A DNA stretch of 64,000 nt from contig NC_059404.1 in the NCBI RefSeq assembly GCF_905220565.1, forward strand, positions 7,654,472 to 7,718,471, written 5' to 3'. The stretch comes from Melitaea cinxia (Eukaryota; Arthropoda; Insecta; Lepidoptera; Nymphalidae). Under the pieces are notes generated by a model. That model saw only the letters and a list, made by a program, of their open reading frames with translations, was not told where the DNA came from and did no database searches. This document shows, piece after piece, positions 49,205 through 61,109 of this stretch. The translations under genes and the position numbers were made by a program. The number at the start of each line of letters is the position of its first letter. The stretch's first letter is position 1.

Positions 49205-50190
49205 TTACATATTTTTGTCCCATATTAGAGACATACTATTTTGTGTGGTAAATTTAATTGAAATAGGTTTAATGGTTGGATCGTAAAATTGAAATAGACA
49301 GCTGATAAATTTAATCGCGTTCAATATAATTGACGATTTATTGTGCACAAGTAGCGTATTGGTCACAACTGAAAGAAGCGCTAGCGACTGCAAGTTCGGT
49401 ACTACATATGACTAATATTTGTGTTGTCCAAAGATATATTTCCGGGCCGATCACACAGAATTCATATCTTATGGGGAAACATTCAGGCTTTCCGAGGCTT
49501 TTATTTATAGATATCACGCTTTTCGTTATTGTTGTTGTTTAATAATTGTAATTGATGGACAAAAGCATCTTTTGTAAAATTTTAAATTTGGAAACAAGAC
49601 AATTTAGAATTTTTTTTACTTGATAGCTTGCTAGTGCTAAAACAATCTAGGTGTTGTAATAGCAAGTCCATCTGTTACTTTCGAAATAGTTACAATAATT
49701 ATGCTACTTAAATTACGTTAAATGTAAATAATGTCAACTACTGTTACTTTAATTCTTAAAAACACATAAATAACCGTATATTACATTGCCGAGTCATTTT
49801 ATAAAATGAATTCAGTTCGGAATGCAAATCTATCAAGCGGAATTTTTGTTAAAAAATTCTTTCCAGTATTTTTTCCCGATCATGAATATATTCGCCGCTG
49901 TACAAATATATTTTTATGTGACGCAGTTAATGGTTTTAAATAGATTTTTACAAAAATGTATCAACGGTTATGTATTGAATAAATATCATATAAAGTATTT
50001 TATGACATTGGAATATTTTTGTTTATGGATTTATGCTTCGAGTAAGATAAGACCAAACGGTATATTTATTTATAAGAAACTGTATATGTGTTAAAAGTAA
50101 GTCAATGAACATTTACAAGTAATATAGATGATACAAACAGGAATAATTGTATTATCTGCACAATTGCGTGACCTTAACCTTAAACTTAAA
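49205..50190. other. AT-rich stretch, nothing recognised
   Basis: No supported coding or repeat feature. Confidence 0.5.
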
Positions 50191-50405
50191 CTAGCTGTGC
50201 CCCGTGTTTACACCTGCGTTAATTTGAGGAAAAATCTTACTGAAGTATTATATTATAGCCTGTCGCCTTATTCGGTAAATAACCCTCAAAATAATAGGAA
50301 CGAAATTCCTTCGGATAGTATAGAAGCAACACAATTTGAAAAAAACTTAGGAAATTTAGTATTTTAGAAAATAACAAATGCCGTAAAATAAAATAAATCA
50401 AAGAA

Positions 50406-50438
<33 letters not shown>

Positions 50439-50790
50439 TCAAACTAGTAAGTGAAATAAAAAAAAACATATGGCTTTATTTATTTTTATCGACAGTATAA
50501 AATTACATAAATAATTTAAAAAAGTTTACTAGTAATATTTTAGTTTTACAAACGTCATATTACACAGTCGTGTGACTGATATTACGTCACTTCCGTTATA
50601 TATTTTTCTTACGGTTTTAGTATCACATTTTTTTTTTCAGTTCGGTCGCCCAGCCAAAATATGTCAAATCTGCCGTAAGGAACTTCGTTCCAAAAATTAC
50701 AAAATATAAAATGTTTCAATTCGGACCGGTAGCTTCTGAGATTAGCGCATTTAAACATACAAACAAACTCTTAAGCTTTATATTATTAAA
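50191..50790 (-). mobile_element. Helitron interrupted by a MITE
   Basis: The left edge, A|CTAGCTGTGCCCCGTG, is a minus-strand Helitron 3' end. Sequence similar to the 15172 copy runs from 50191 to 50296, is broken by the MITE (50297-50691), and resumes with 'TTCAATTCGGACCGGTAGC', 'TGAGATTAGCGCATTTAAAC' and 'ACAAACAAACTC'. The 5' end is unclear near 50790. Confidence 0.6.
50297..50691 (+). mobile_element. MITE with GGAACGAA ends
   Basis: Terminal inverted repeats: left GGAACGAAATTCCTTCGGA (50297-50315) and right, read inward, GGAACGAAGTTCCTTACGGC (ends 50691). The element is 395 bp and noncoding, and contains an (AAT)n tract at 50406-50438. A second copy lies inverted at 51556-51985. No target duplication could be fixed, so the superfamily is not assigned. 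Confidence 0.7.
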
Positions 50791-50794
50791 TTAC

Positions 50795-50911
50795 TATTAT
50801 ATAAGAAAAAAATCTTTGTAAGCATTTTGTTATGTTAAATTTCATAAAAATCGGTCCAGCCGTTTCGGAGGAGTAACGTAACATTGTGTCACGAGAATTT
50901 TATATATAAGA
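50795..50911 (-). mobile_element. Helitron 5' end fragment
   Basis: Read on the minus strand it starts A|TCTTATATATAAAATTCTCG and continues 'CTCCTCCGAAACGGCTGGAC'. This is a familiar lepidopteran Helitron 5' end, truncated after about 115 bp. Confidence 0.55.
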
Positions 50912-51555
50912 TAAAACATATTGAAAATATTAATTACATATGCCGACAAAAATATAATATCTGCGGGTACCTCGAACATCGTAGTTAGATCGCTTGCGGA
51001 CGTTTTTCAAAACGATTACCATTAGATTGTCGGCTTAAGTTACAAACGATCGAAGTTAATCTGTATTCCGCTTTTACTCCGATATGACGCCGTTTCTGAG
51101 GGAGGTCTTTAAAATTCGTTTATTTTTTCCTTAATTTTGATTCCAGGTTAATGTTAAAGTAAAAAAGAAAACTATTATACTTATTACAAAAAAAAAAAGA
51201 CTGCTCATAAAATTTTGAATCATCACATATTTCATCATATATGATTTCAATCTTAAAATAGAAATGTCAAACGAGGTAATAGCTCTTTTAAATTCGTCAT
51301 AATACATACATTGTAATTGAAAATAATTGTATTCTTATGTTATACTCGTGCTCGCACACATACATACCCAAGTTGTTTTCAACACGCAAACACACGTTGT
51401 TTGGAATACGTCTTACCTATCCCTCGTTTTCTATAATATTCGTTTAGGTATATGTTTCTCCGAATACTGTTATAGGAATGAATATCAAACCATTTTTTTA
51501 AATAAGGAATAATTATGAACAATGTCATAAAAGGAACAGTTATTTTATCTTTAAT

Positions 51556-51985
51556 TGAAACGAAGTTCCTAACGGCAGGCTTGACATTTGGCTGGGCGAC
51601 GGAACTACAAAAAATGTGATACTAAAATCGTAAGAAAAATATATAACGGAAGTGACATAATATCAGTCACACGACTGTATAATATGACGTTTGTAAAACT
51701 AAAATATTACTAGTGAACTTTTTTAAAATTATTTATCTCATTTTATACTGTCGACAAAAATAAAGACATGTTTTTTTTTTATTTCACTTAATAGTTTGAA
51801 TTATTATACCTATTATTTTGTTTGATTTATTTTATTTTACGGTATTTGTTATGTTCTAAAATACTAAATTTCCTAAATACCTTCATCTACTTAATTAAAA
51901 ACCAATCAACAAAATAAAAAAAAAAAAATCAAGAACTAGAAAATATATATATAATTCAACATTTTTTTTCAAATTGTGTTGCTTC
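51556..51985 (-). mobile_element. Second, inverted copy of the GGAACGAA MITE
   Basis: It runs from GAAACGAAGTTCCTAACGG to 'CAAATTGTGTTGCTTC' and matches the reverse complement of 50297-50691 over almost its whole length. The far terminus is truncated, and about 80 bp of foreign AT-rich sequence (about 51881-51962) interrupts it. Confidence 0.75.
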
Positions 51986-51989
51986 CCAT

Positions 51990-53490
51990 GACACCAAATA
52001 ATTTTTTTATTTTAATATTTATCTTTATGAGGTCATTACGTAAAACGTTTAAAAACTAAAAACGGACTTATGGCACGCAAAAATATATTTTCTAAATATC
52101 TTTAATATAAGTAATTAGACTTGCTATAGTTTTATTGTAAGAATAAATCATAATAATGCAATGAAAATAATAATGACATACATATAATAGGTGTTTAAGC
52201 TTCGGGGACATAGAAACAAAACCGATATACGTTTATTCCCTGACAGCTGAGCTCTTAGGCGATTGTGGCAGAAACTTTTATCGGATGTTGAACGTGCACG
52301 AAACAGTGATTCCCGTGAGCTCACCTGCCTACAAAGATGTACAAGCGTTGACTGAAAAAGACATCGCTTAATTACTGCTCCATTCAACTCTATAATCACA
52401 TTTATTACCTTTGTATTGTAAAGTTGAAAATTATACATACTATTTTATATCTCTCTCATCTCATTGGCCTTAGTCCGTCTATTGCAGACGATTTCATTTT
52501 CAGACAGTGTCAGAAAGACACTGTGTCGCCTAGGTTCAGGAAAACGCAGAGTTGCCTAAGCTCTGCGCCACCCTATCGACCTCACTGGCTAGGCCCACAG
52601 GAATGACGAGTGGATATGTATGGAGCCAGTTCGGCTGCAGGAGTCTTTCGCTTTTTAGAGCTACTAGATACTATTTTATACATTGTTAAAAACATTTTTT
52701 TAAATATGTTACTTATAATTGAATTTGCGAACCCTTTTAACTCTATAATTTCAAACTATTTTAAATACAAGTAATTTTACTCTCAATACAAACATCACGA
52801 ACAGTTTCGTTACTCATATCTTGTCTTATTTAGTTCCTTTAGTTCTGTAAATTCTTAGACGACCTCAACTATTCCGATTTTAAGTGCCATAAATGCTACG
52901 TTTTTTTTTTTTTTGTAATATGGAAACAATTTCAAAATTAACAAAATTCATTAGTATATGAATCATTTGTAGTTATAGAAAATCAGAGTAATCGATATAA
53001 ACTGGCTATTGCCTTTTAAATGGTAAGTAAAAAAGAATCGAAAAGAGTAATCCCATTTAACCAAAAATTTGTTTCAGCAACATTAACAAATAAATAGTTG
53101 CGTAGCGGTGGTGTCTTAGTAACAGGCAAATCACGTAATCGAACCATCATACTTCCTCTATTAATTTTGTTGTTTACATTTTATGTACAATGAGAGTAAA
53201 TGAAAGTAGCGGTAAGAGATTAACTAAAATATATTTTAAACACGATAATTCCTTAAAATACAAAGGAAATAAAACAGATATCAACATCAACAACATCGCG
53301 TTTCACTTTACATTCATTTCTATCATATAAATGCGAGACAACGCGTCTCAGTCTACCATCTATGCTTACACCGTCGGCAACATTCAAACTAAACGTAGTT
53401 TATTTTGGAAATTCAAGTAAAACCGTAGTCGTACAATTTAGATGAACCCACAATATATTTTTTTTCGTCATTTTTAAATGATTTCAGTGA
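51990..53490. other. Mostly featureless, one GC-richer repeat-like block
   Basis: Position 52450-52680 ('CATTGGCCTTAGTCCGTCTA', 'CGCAGAGTTGCCTAAGCTCT', 'CACCCTATCGACCTCACTGG') resembles a LINE/SINE-derived repeat but has no second copy here. The remainder is AT-rich without signal. Confidence 0.4.
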
Positions 53491-53495
53491 GTGAT

Positions 53496-53560
53496 CGATC
53501 CAGCCTCTAACATCCCACAGCTGCGCATAGGCCTCTTTATCCGTTTACGAGAAGGATAAA
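53496..53560 (-). mobile_element. SINE 3' tail fragment
   Basis: The minus strand reads 'CCTTCTCGTAAACGG', then 'AAGAGGCCTATGCGCAGCTG', then 'GGGATGTTAGAGGCTG', the tail of the SINE at 18290-18640. Confidence 0.6.
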
Positions 53561-54171
53561 TAATAATTAAAGTCAATGACACATGTATTACTTTAAAAAA
53601 ATGTGTGTTTTTTTTTATTATTTGTATAATTTTACATTACTTCTTAATGTGCACGTAATTTATTTGCTTTTAAAATATCTAATCAGTTACATAACGGTGT
53701 ATACTGCATTCAGATCCCATCGCCGAGAGAAACTCGAGTGAGATGTAGGTATGGGTGTTCGCGATCGTAGCAAGCTCATGATATCAGTAATGGCCACTCG
53801 AGCTATCTGCTCAACCGTTATTCTCAACAAATCTTCCATATTGCGGCCAACTGAAGCTCAATCAATACAGTGCGCTGGAAGGTTAGTTTATTCCTTTGTT
53901 CGTGTTTACCATAGCATTTTCTATTCTGGAATAAGCTTTCTAGCAGTAGCATTTTTGAGAAATGTTTGTGGCATATTTAAATTTTATACTCTTTATTTTA
54001 GTTCTGTTTTCAGGTCACTACTATCTATGTCACGGTTTTTCTATATTGAGGACGTAGAAATTAAGTATCCACGTAATATTATTTTTTACTATATAATAAA
54101 GACTAATTTCGATGGCATATATAAAGTTCATAAAAATTTGTCCACATTTATCAAGGATGTAAAAATTTTAG

Positions 54172-54257
54172 GTGAAGGTTTGTTTAGGGCGATGTTAGGA
54201 TTAAGCGGCACCGTTAAAGCAGTGACAGAGGCCGGGCTACAAAGGGGAGGCGCCGAG
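54172..54257 (+). other. Possible orphan coding exon
   Basis: A short GC-rich patch in AT-rich DNA with acceptor-like ATTTTAG (54165-54171) and a consensus donor GAG|GTGAGT (54255-54263). The open frame reads 'FRAMLGLSGTVKAVTEAGLQ' then 'RGGAE', with no stop. I do not recognise the protein. It could be a real host exon or chance. Confidence 0.25.
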
Positions 54258-54309
54258 GTGAGTAATTGCTACAATCACTGCCAAGCCAACTAAGCAATGA
54301 TCGGGAGAA

Positions 54310-55220
54310 ATTCAACCTACATCGACATTACGTCTTATTTATTTCATTGCCGCCGTAATTTATGGTATTCTGATGAATTAGGAAATGGTTTCTCGGCTTG
54401 TTATTTATTCAATTCGAAACGCAATTAAATATATTTTCGTTTCATTAGTCATTCGGCACGAGGTCTTTTTTATGATTCTTAACATTGTTTTTTTATTCTT
54501 AACATTATAAGATAAAAACCGATCAGAAAAAAAGTAGTCATCATTGCGTTGAATTACACTTAGAAATTACACTAAGAATTTTCGTTATGAAATCAACACA
54601 TTTTATCATCTTTTGAATTCAATTTCATTTAATGCAATATTACGATTAATCAAACCTATGAACATTTAATATAAGAAATCTTTTATTTATTTTTTTTATT
54701 TGTCAATTTTATTATATTTATTCTACTGGGATGGAGACAAATACAACAAATCAAAAAGCTTGATTTTCAATCCAGCTGTTCTTGAGTTATAAAGTTGAAC
54801 AAACCTGCCTTTGTTTTATATAATATATATATGTATATTAATGAATACAGAAATTATTTTTCAAAATGAATTTAAGTATTTAACTTGATCTGATTACGTA
54901 AAGACTTAATCAGTAGAAAAAGAGTAAAATAAATCAGAACAGGCATTTCCTCAGTAAATAAAAGTCATTGGTTTTAAAACCGATGTGCTTTAAAATTATT
55001 CATGTATTGATTCCAGTTATTTCGTTACCATTGTGGTAATTTGTGTAAATGTATGAAACAAACAAATCCACTGCGGATTGTATTAAATATTTTTAATGTT
55101 CTTGTAATATTTAAAAAAAATTAAGTTGTATATGAATTTTTGCTAATGAATATAACGAAGTTCGTTTGGTGAAAAAGTAACATTGTTGATTGACTAACCT
55201 TTATATCCTTCTGCAACTGA
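54310..55220. other. AT-rich stretch, nothing recognised
   Basis: No supported feature. Confidence 0.5.
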
Positions 55221-55228
55221 GGTATATA

Positions 55229-55462
55229 TGGGTCTTCCCACCGTACCTCGAAGAGTACGTTAAGCCGTCGGTCCCGGTTGTTATCATGTACACCTGATAG
55301 CGATCGTTACTCATAGTAGGGAATATATCCGCCGACCCGCATTGGAGCAGCGTCGTGGATTAAGCTCTGATCCTTCTCCTACGTGGGGAAAGAGGCGTAT
55401 GCCCAGTAGCCCACTACTGGGCATACGCCTCTTTCCTTTTCCTATATTACAGGCTGAAGCGA
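55229..55462 (+). mobile_element. SINE (5'-truncated) with snap-back insertion
   Basis: It matches the body and tail of the SINE at 18290 ('TAAGCCGTCGGTCCCGG', 'ACCTGATAGCGATCGTTACT', 'TATCCGCCGACCCGCATTGG') and ends 'ATATTACAGGCTGAAGCG'. Within the tail, 55387-55409 is repeated as an exact reverse complement at 55414-55436. The tRNA head is missing. Confidence 0.8.
55387..55436. repeat. Perfect 23-bp hairpin inside a SINE
   Basis: Arms 55387-55409 and 55414-55436 are exact reverse complements with a CCCA loop (55410-55413). The 18290 copy lacks the second arm, so this copy acquired it, probably by a template switch. Confidence 0.95.
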
Positions 55463-55469
55463 AGCAAAA

Positions 55470-58070
55470 ATAAAAAATAACCACGTTTTAATTTGATGCT
55501 TGGCAGACTACGCTTAAGTCAAATATTAACTACAAACTGGCCACATTTGCAAAATGATATAAAAACACATCATCATAATAATAGCGGGCTTAAAATACAT
55601 CGGTAAGAAAAATATATAGTTGAGAACGGTTCCTGATTGTTAAACAGAACCATGAGGTAAGTTAAGACTCGCGAGCCGAGATAGCAAAGAGAGTTTTCCG
55701 CTTATGCAACACAACGGTCGGCTTATCGCAAACGAAATAAAACCGACTTCAATTACATCTACAAGTAATACGACATAGGCAGTCGGTAAAACGGTCAATT
55801 TAATAAGCATTATTAGGTACATTGAAAACAGCAATGTTCATTGTTCAGTAGAACACAGAAAAGTAAAAAAAAAAAAAAATCTGTTCATACATTTACATAC
55901 ATGCAAAATGTTTTTTTGAAACTCAAAAACTCATACAGTTAGTATGTTAACTTTATTAGAAATTAAAGAGCTGCATAGTAAAGTTTTAGTTTTTCTGAAC
56001 GACATCAGCTTACTAATTCAAAACACAACTTGTGTGTAATATTAAATATCTAAACTGAAGATTTTTAAAGTTTTCTTTTGTTCCGTTATAAAGTCGACGT
56101 ACTTATAAAAGCTTCAGGGCGAAACTTTTGCCTTCTACGGCTGCACTAGTTAATCGAAGTATGTATTAACAAAATATATGAACTAACATTTTCTTCGATG
56201 AATTTTTCTAGATATTTTCTTACAGCTGAAGTTAAAAATAGAATATATTATGCACCTAAAAGTATGTCAAGTATGTCAATACTATGAATAAAAGTTTTAT
56301 TATTTTTGATTATTGCATAATTATCTCTGTAAATGAGTAAGTAAAATAGATTAACCAGTTTACGTAAAAATTCGATTTTCCAGAGGTAAAAACTATATAA
56401 CAATACGTTATGAGTTCTTGAACTGAACAAGAAACCGTGGATTTGTTAGGAGGAACAGGGATTTAATCGCGTCTAAATCATCGCGTATATATTAAAGTAT
56501 AAACTTGGGAATATAATTTGTTCCTATATACATGTTCCTGCATACATTGGACCAACCGATTTTAAATCTGCTTGTTTGTGTTTCTGAACGTGTATGGGTG
56601 TAATGGTACATCATCATATACTCAGTACATTACTATTACTTCTTCTATAATCAATAGTTCTACATAATTTTTGTTTTTTACTTGATATTTTCTTTGCCCT
56701 ATTTAAAATTATGTACAGACTTAACAATCTGACTAAATCTCCTCCAATCCCTAACTTTATTTACATATACTTGATGTAATCGTGATCGACTTGTTTATGT
56801 TTATAAACATATGAGATTAAATAAAAGAATACTAGAGATGTTTGAGTAAAAAGAAAGAAAAAAAATTATAATTTACATTCACCAATCATTTTGACATTTT
56901 ACACCAGTATCGATACATCAATAGTCGTAACTTTTCACGCATAAATATATATTATTATAAGAATAGATATTGATTGCAAAAATTATTTCTTACAGGATGT
57001 GTTTCTAATTATTTGCTAATACAATCTCAATCACTATTTTTTACTTTAATTTGACCAATAGTAGTTCTCTGAAATCAAATACATTGTACTCGTATATTTG
57101 TGTATCTGTTAACTCAAAAAGGAGATAGAGTATGACTTGCAGGTTAATACCGTAATTTTTAAATTACTGTTTTAAAATGTATTTATAATTCAGTATCATA
57201 ATAGTTTATTAAAATTATTCCATACTTACATTTTTTGTAACTTTATACTTTTTCTGTTAGAATAAATATGCAAACTAGTTAAGATTGATAAATATAAACT
57301 ATTGTGTTTTATATCGTTTTAACAAATTCTTACAAATATTTTATCAGTTAATCCAGCTAACATATAAAAAATCCAAACGCCATTTTAAGGCAGGGTCTTT
57401 GTAATACCTTGATGGTATTAAAATGTTTGAGAAACGTTGCTATACGTCTACCTTATGTCAAAACCTTCTTAAATGCAAATAGACATTCACACACCGACCG
57501 CCCCTACACCATTGAGTCGCACATTATTGTGCCTGTTCAAGCAGATAAATACGCGCTGCGGTAGAATCTTTTACGCGTATTCCTTCTGTATAGTAGTACA
57601 TTATACCTATTTTGTTTATTTAAACTTCCGTTACTAGAACTGAAATACTACGAATAATATTTATACAACTGGAATAACATCTTAATTATTTTGTAATTTT
57701 TGTTAAGAAATATTACTTACTATACAGCTTATAAAAAGAGGTTTATACTTTATTGTTAATACACAATAGAACACTCATCAAAAGTGTAAATTCAAATAGC
57801 AACATGAATATTCCGTTTAGTTACCGTAAATGTAATTACATTTTCGAGTTTGTAAAGACGACAGTGCTCAGTTTGTAGATTTAGAGCTTGACCCATTCCC
57901 CGAGGAGAAGGATAAATGAGACGCGAGGTAGCGATACTAATTATCCCATAGGTAGATCCGTTCTCCAGTTGCGCTCGCATTAAATCTTGCTTGGCATTAT
58001 TCCCCACAATTTTGTTAATTATATTATTACGTAATAGTTACTCACAACCTCCCTACTTTACGTGGTTTTA
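55470..58070. other. AT-rich stretch with two repeat-like patches
   Basis: 55725-55790 ('AATAAAACCGACTTCAATTA') is related to a common lepidopteran repeat end. 57800-58010 ('GAGCTTGACCCATTCCC', 'ATCCGTTCTCCAGTTGCGCT') is of higher complexity with a 71-codon minus-strand frame that I do not recognise. Nothing else is supported. Confidence 0.4.
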
Positions 58071-58078
58071 CATACATA

Positions 58079-59383
58079 CCCAACAAACATTTTTGTCATA
58101 TAATCAAACAATTATATGACTTTGAGTCTTATTAAAGTTATATTACAGTATTTTTTTAACTCTACGTCATGTTATGGTGCATTATGTGTCCAAATAGACG
58201 TATAGATTTTTTGTCGTATAACATTGTCGTATAGACGTTATTTCGACATTTCTTTACAATCGTCATATAATAGCGTCTATGAAGACATCTATAAAACTTA
58301 CATATACAACTTTTCGTCGTGTAAACGTTTTCGTAGTGTAAACGTCATAATACTATTAATTTTGTCATATAATTACCTTTTAAACATCTGCTAAACGAAT
58401 AGTAATTGTTTACACGTAGTACTTGTAACCATTATATATAAGTCGAATAAGTGTACTAGTGTAACTTGTATACATCCTAAAGTATTACAAAAATGATAAT
58501 GACCACGGCCATTTCAAATGTGCGCATATCATTTCGATGAAGTCCATCTTCGATAAAAACTTATCAACATCCACATAAATATGGATTATAATTGTGGGGT
58601 ATATCTAAAAAAAAAGTATTATTCAGACTTAACTAAGTTATATGTCTCGTAAATTCTTCTGTTCTGAAAATATAAATTATTTGAAATAAGTTAGCTAGGC
58701 GTTTATTATTTTATTATTGATCCCTAAATCAACTGTCATGGCGTACACATTTACAATATGTACGCAGTATATACGTCGGGAAGTTATATAGTTGTCATAT
58801 AACGCAGTCACTTAATAAATTATTAATAAAAATATACGAAAACATTAAAATTTTAAAAGCGCATGAAAAATTTGTTACAAAGTTACCTCACATTAATCAG
58901 TAAATTTGATTGCACAATGGTTTGTAACTGATGAAATGGTTTTATCACCTCAACAAAGTAAAAAATACAATATTTTAACTCAGCTGTCAAAAAAACTGCC
59001 ATATTCAATTAGTGTGTGTTATGTTTATAATCTGTTACAATTTTTCATTCGTTCAATATAAAAGTATCATCTTTAAATGACAATAATACAACGAATACGT
59101 TAGATAAACGTCATATTGTGTGCCATTACTCGACACGAAGTCGAATACACGCCGCGACAGCTATCATTACATGACATGTAGTCAAATCGCCAACGTGTAT
59201 ATGACTCCTATGCGACTATATAGGTATTTATATGACTGTTACACGAAACTCTTAGCGCCTTAAGTTGAATAAAATGGGCCCTAATGCCGTCGAGTAAACG
59301 TTCTAATGTCGTTTATACGATTATACTAAATAACATTAAGTTGTCACCAAAACGTCTACTCAACGTCGTAAATGTTTGTTGGG
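58079..59383. mobile_element. 1.3-kb noncoding DNA transposon, CCCAACAAACATTT ends
   Basis: Perfect 14-bp terminal inverted repeats: CCCAACAAACATTT at 58079-58092 and its complement at 59370-59383. A 7-bp flanking repeat ATACATA (58072-58078 and 59384-59390) may be the target duplication, though it lies in low-complexity ATAC sequence. The interior lacks ORFs but repeats GTCATATA or its complement at 58095, 58113, 58262, 58364, 58794, 59198 and 59229, plus variants GTCGTATA at 58213 and 58226. A subterminal hairpin GTCATATAAT...ATTATATGAC spans 58095-58120. Such repeated short motifs are typical transposase-binding arrays. The superfamily is not assigned. Confidence 0.8.
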
Positions 59384-59401
59384 ATACATACATACATATA
59401 A

Positions 59402-59626
59402 TCACGCCTCTTTCCCGTAGGGGTAGGCAGAGACCACTTCTTTTCACTTGCTACGATCCTTACATACTTCTTTCGCGTCGTCCACTTTCATTATTCCCTT
59501 CATACATGCTCTTCGGTTTAGGGTACTCTTGACCTGGCCCTTTTTCAAGACGTCCCTTATTTGGTCTTGGAACGTTCGCCTAGGTCTACCCCTTCCAACC
59601 CTTTCATTCACATACACCTTATACAC
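59402..59626 (-). pseudogene. LINE reverse transcriptase C-terminal fragment
   Basis: The minus-strand frame reads 'KVYVNERVGRGRPRRTFQDQ', 'VLKKGQVKSTLNRRACMKG' and 'DAKEVCKDRSK', then an in-frame TGA where a tryptophan codon is likely, then 'KEVVSAYPYGKEA' and TGA. The GRGRPRRT...CKDRxxW pattern is familiar from the C-termini of insect non-LTR pol proteins. After the last stop comes an ATGT-repeat tail, which the DNA transposon at 58079-59383 interrupts (the rest of the tail is at about 58066-58078). Truncated and not functional. Confidence 0.6.
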
Positions 59627-59639
59627 TTTTAGTGGTTTT

Positions 59640-60340
59640 ACAAAGGATATATAAAAGTGTATAAATTCAATTGAAAGGTTAAAAAGTATTTTATTTTAAA
59701 ATATAATTCTCTAAAAATGTTCAGGCTGCAAATGAACGAATAGAAAGGCGTGATTCGATCAGGTTTGCAAAATAACATAGCGTCAGATAGCTGTGTAGTT
59801 CGCCTATTGCAATCCGATAGAAAATGTTCACAGACAAAGCTTAGTTTAACGAGGCTTTCGAAGGCGACAGAGTTGAATAATTGCGGGAAACCCAATGACG
59901 AGCGATGTACAGATTTGCAGTATTTTAGCGTGCAATGGTTTAAAAAACAACGTAAAAAGATTCATTCGATTAAAATATGTCAATTTTTTTTGGAAAGTGA
60001 AAATTCATGTGTTTTTTTAGTATCCAGATTTTATATCGAATATATTTTGATTATAAATAATCTTTTAAATTTATAAAATATGTTTATTACTATTGAAATC
60101 ATTAAAGATAAATATTTACTTCACTTTACGCTTTATTGTTTCCATTATAAGAACAAAAAAAATCAAAAATCCAAAACGTTACTAAGCTTACGTATCATGT
60201 TAATTTTAGTCCCAAATCATGACAATAATAACAATAATTAGATAAAAAATATAACAAATAATTTAAAAAAAACTAAACCGACCATTACATGGAGAAGTAA
60301 TACAACGTAAGTAGACGAAAAAAATTAACAAACGCACTAG
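59640..60340. other. AT-rich stretch; one unrecognised frame
   Basis: A 108-codon plus-strand frame (59750-60076) has a mixed-composition first half but no motif, and its second half is low-complexity. I do not call it a gene. Confidence 0.45.
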
Positions 60341-60344
60341 TCGT

Positions 60345-60517
60345 CACTACGATTTTCGAGGGTTTCCCTCGATTTCTCTGGGATCCCATCGTTAGATCCT
60401 GTTTTCCTTATCGTGGTACTACAGTTATGATATCGCCTTTCCAACTAAAAAGAATTATTAAAATCGGTTCATAAATGACGAAGTTATCCCCGAACATAAT
60501 ATATATATATATATATA
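60345..60517 (+). repeat. Interspersed repeat with (AT)n tail
   Basis: It contains 'CGAGGGTTTCCCTCGATTTC' (a small palindrome), 'CTCTGGGATCCCATCGTTAG' and 'ATCGGTTCATAAATGACG', and ends in an AT tract at 60497-60517. It resembles a common lepidopteran repeat; the class is not assigned. Confidence 0.45.
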
Positions 60518-60870
60518 GGTTTAAAGAACTTTATTTATTTCTCAAGAACATTACAGTTCACTTATGAGTATTGTACATTATAGATACTTTATTAAATATG
60601 TAACAAACAGTTCGACCGTATTTGTTTAAATAGGTAATGACTCAAAAAAGGGAAAGGTGGCAATAAAGAATCATGTTTATTTATTTGTTTAATACGAGTA
60701 TTACGAATCATATTGCGAACATGGTTTAGTTTGTCTTTTTGTTTGATTGAAGGTAGTTGATAAATTAATGTGAAAGTTTATGAGTGATTTTTTTGTTGTG
60801 ATTGTATATGTATATATATTTTTATATATATATACTTTACTACGGTTACTCAATTCGATCGTATATATAT

Positions 60871-61108
60871 ATTCTTCATTTTATATCTCCTCATTTTTTG
60901 AAGTCGGTTAAGAAAAGAAAAATTACGTTTCAATACAACAAAAGTTACCATATTTGAAATCTACTTAAAATGATTTTGCTTTGTGACAACAGCAGTCTAA
61001 AATTTAACCACCCCCTCTCTTCTCGTGGATATCGCAAAGTCTTGATCGTAGGACTGGCGGTCGTTAGAGCAGATGTATCCTAAAGTGACGGCCGCGTGTT
61101 GGTAGGCG
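60871..61108 (-). repeat. Duplicated ~238-bp block, copy 1
   Basis: It aligns nearly base for base with 61414-61651: 'GAAGTCGGTTAAGAAAAG', 'GTTTCAATACAACAAAAGTT', 'CACCCCCTCTCTTCTCGTGG' and 'AGACTGGCGG'-type blocks in the same order, offset 543 bp. The reverse complement of copy 2 continues into a tRNA-like SINE head, so the block may be a SINE body with copy 1 lacking the head. Confidence 0.85.
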
Positions 61109-61109
61109 A

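Noticed and set aside
53751..54293. 180-codon plus-strand frame as a single gene
   Set aside because: Most of it is low-complexity hydrophobic and AT-driven with no motif; only the small exon-like end (54172-54257) deserves attention.
57792..58007. 71-codon minus-strand frame
   Set aside because: Composition is mixed and it may be a dispersed repeat, but no domain or second copy supports a gene.
59750..60076. 108-codon plus-strand frame
   Set aside because: No motif, its tail is AT-rich low complexity, and there is no promoter or splice support.
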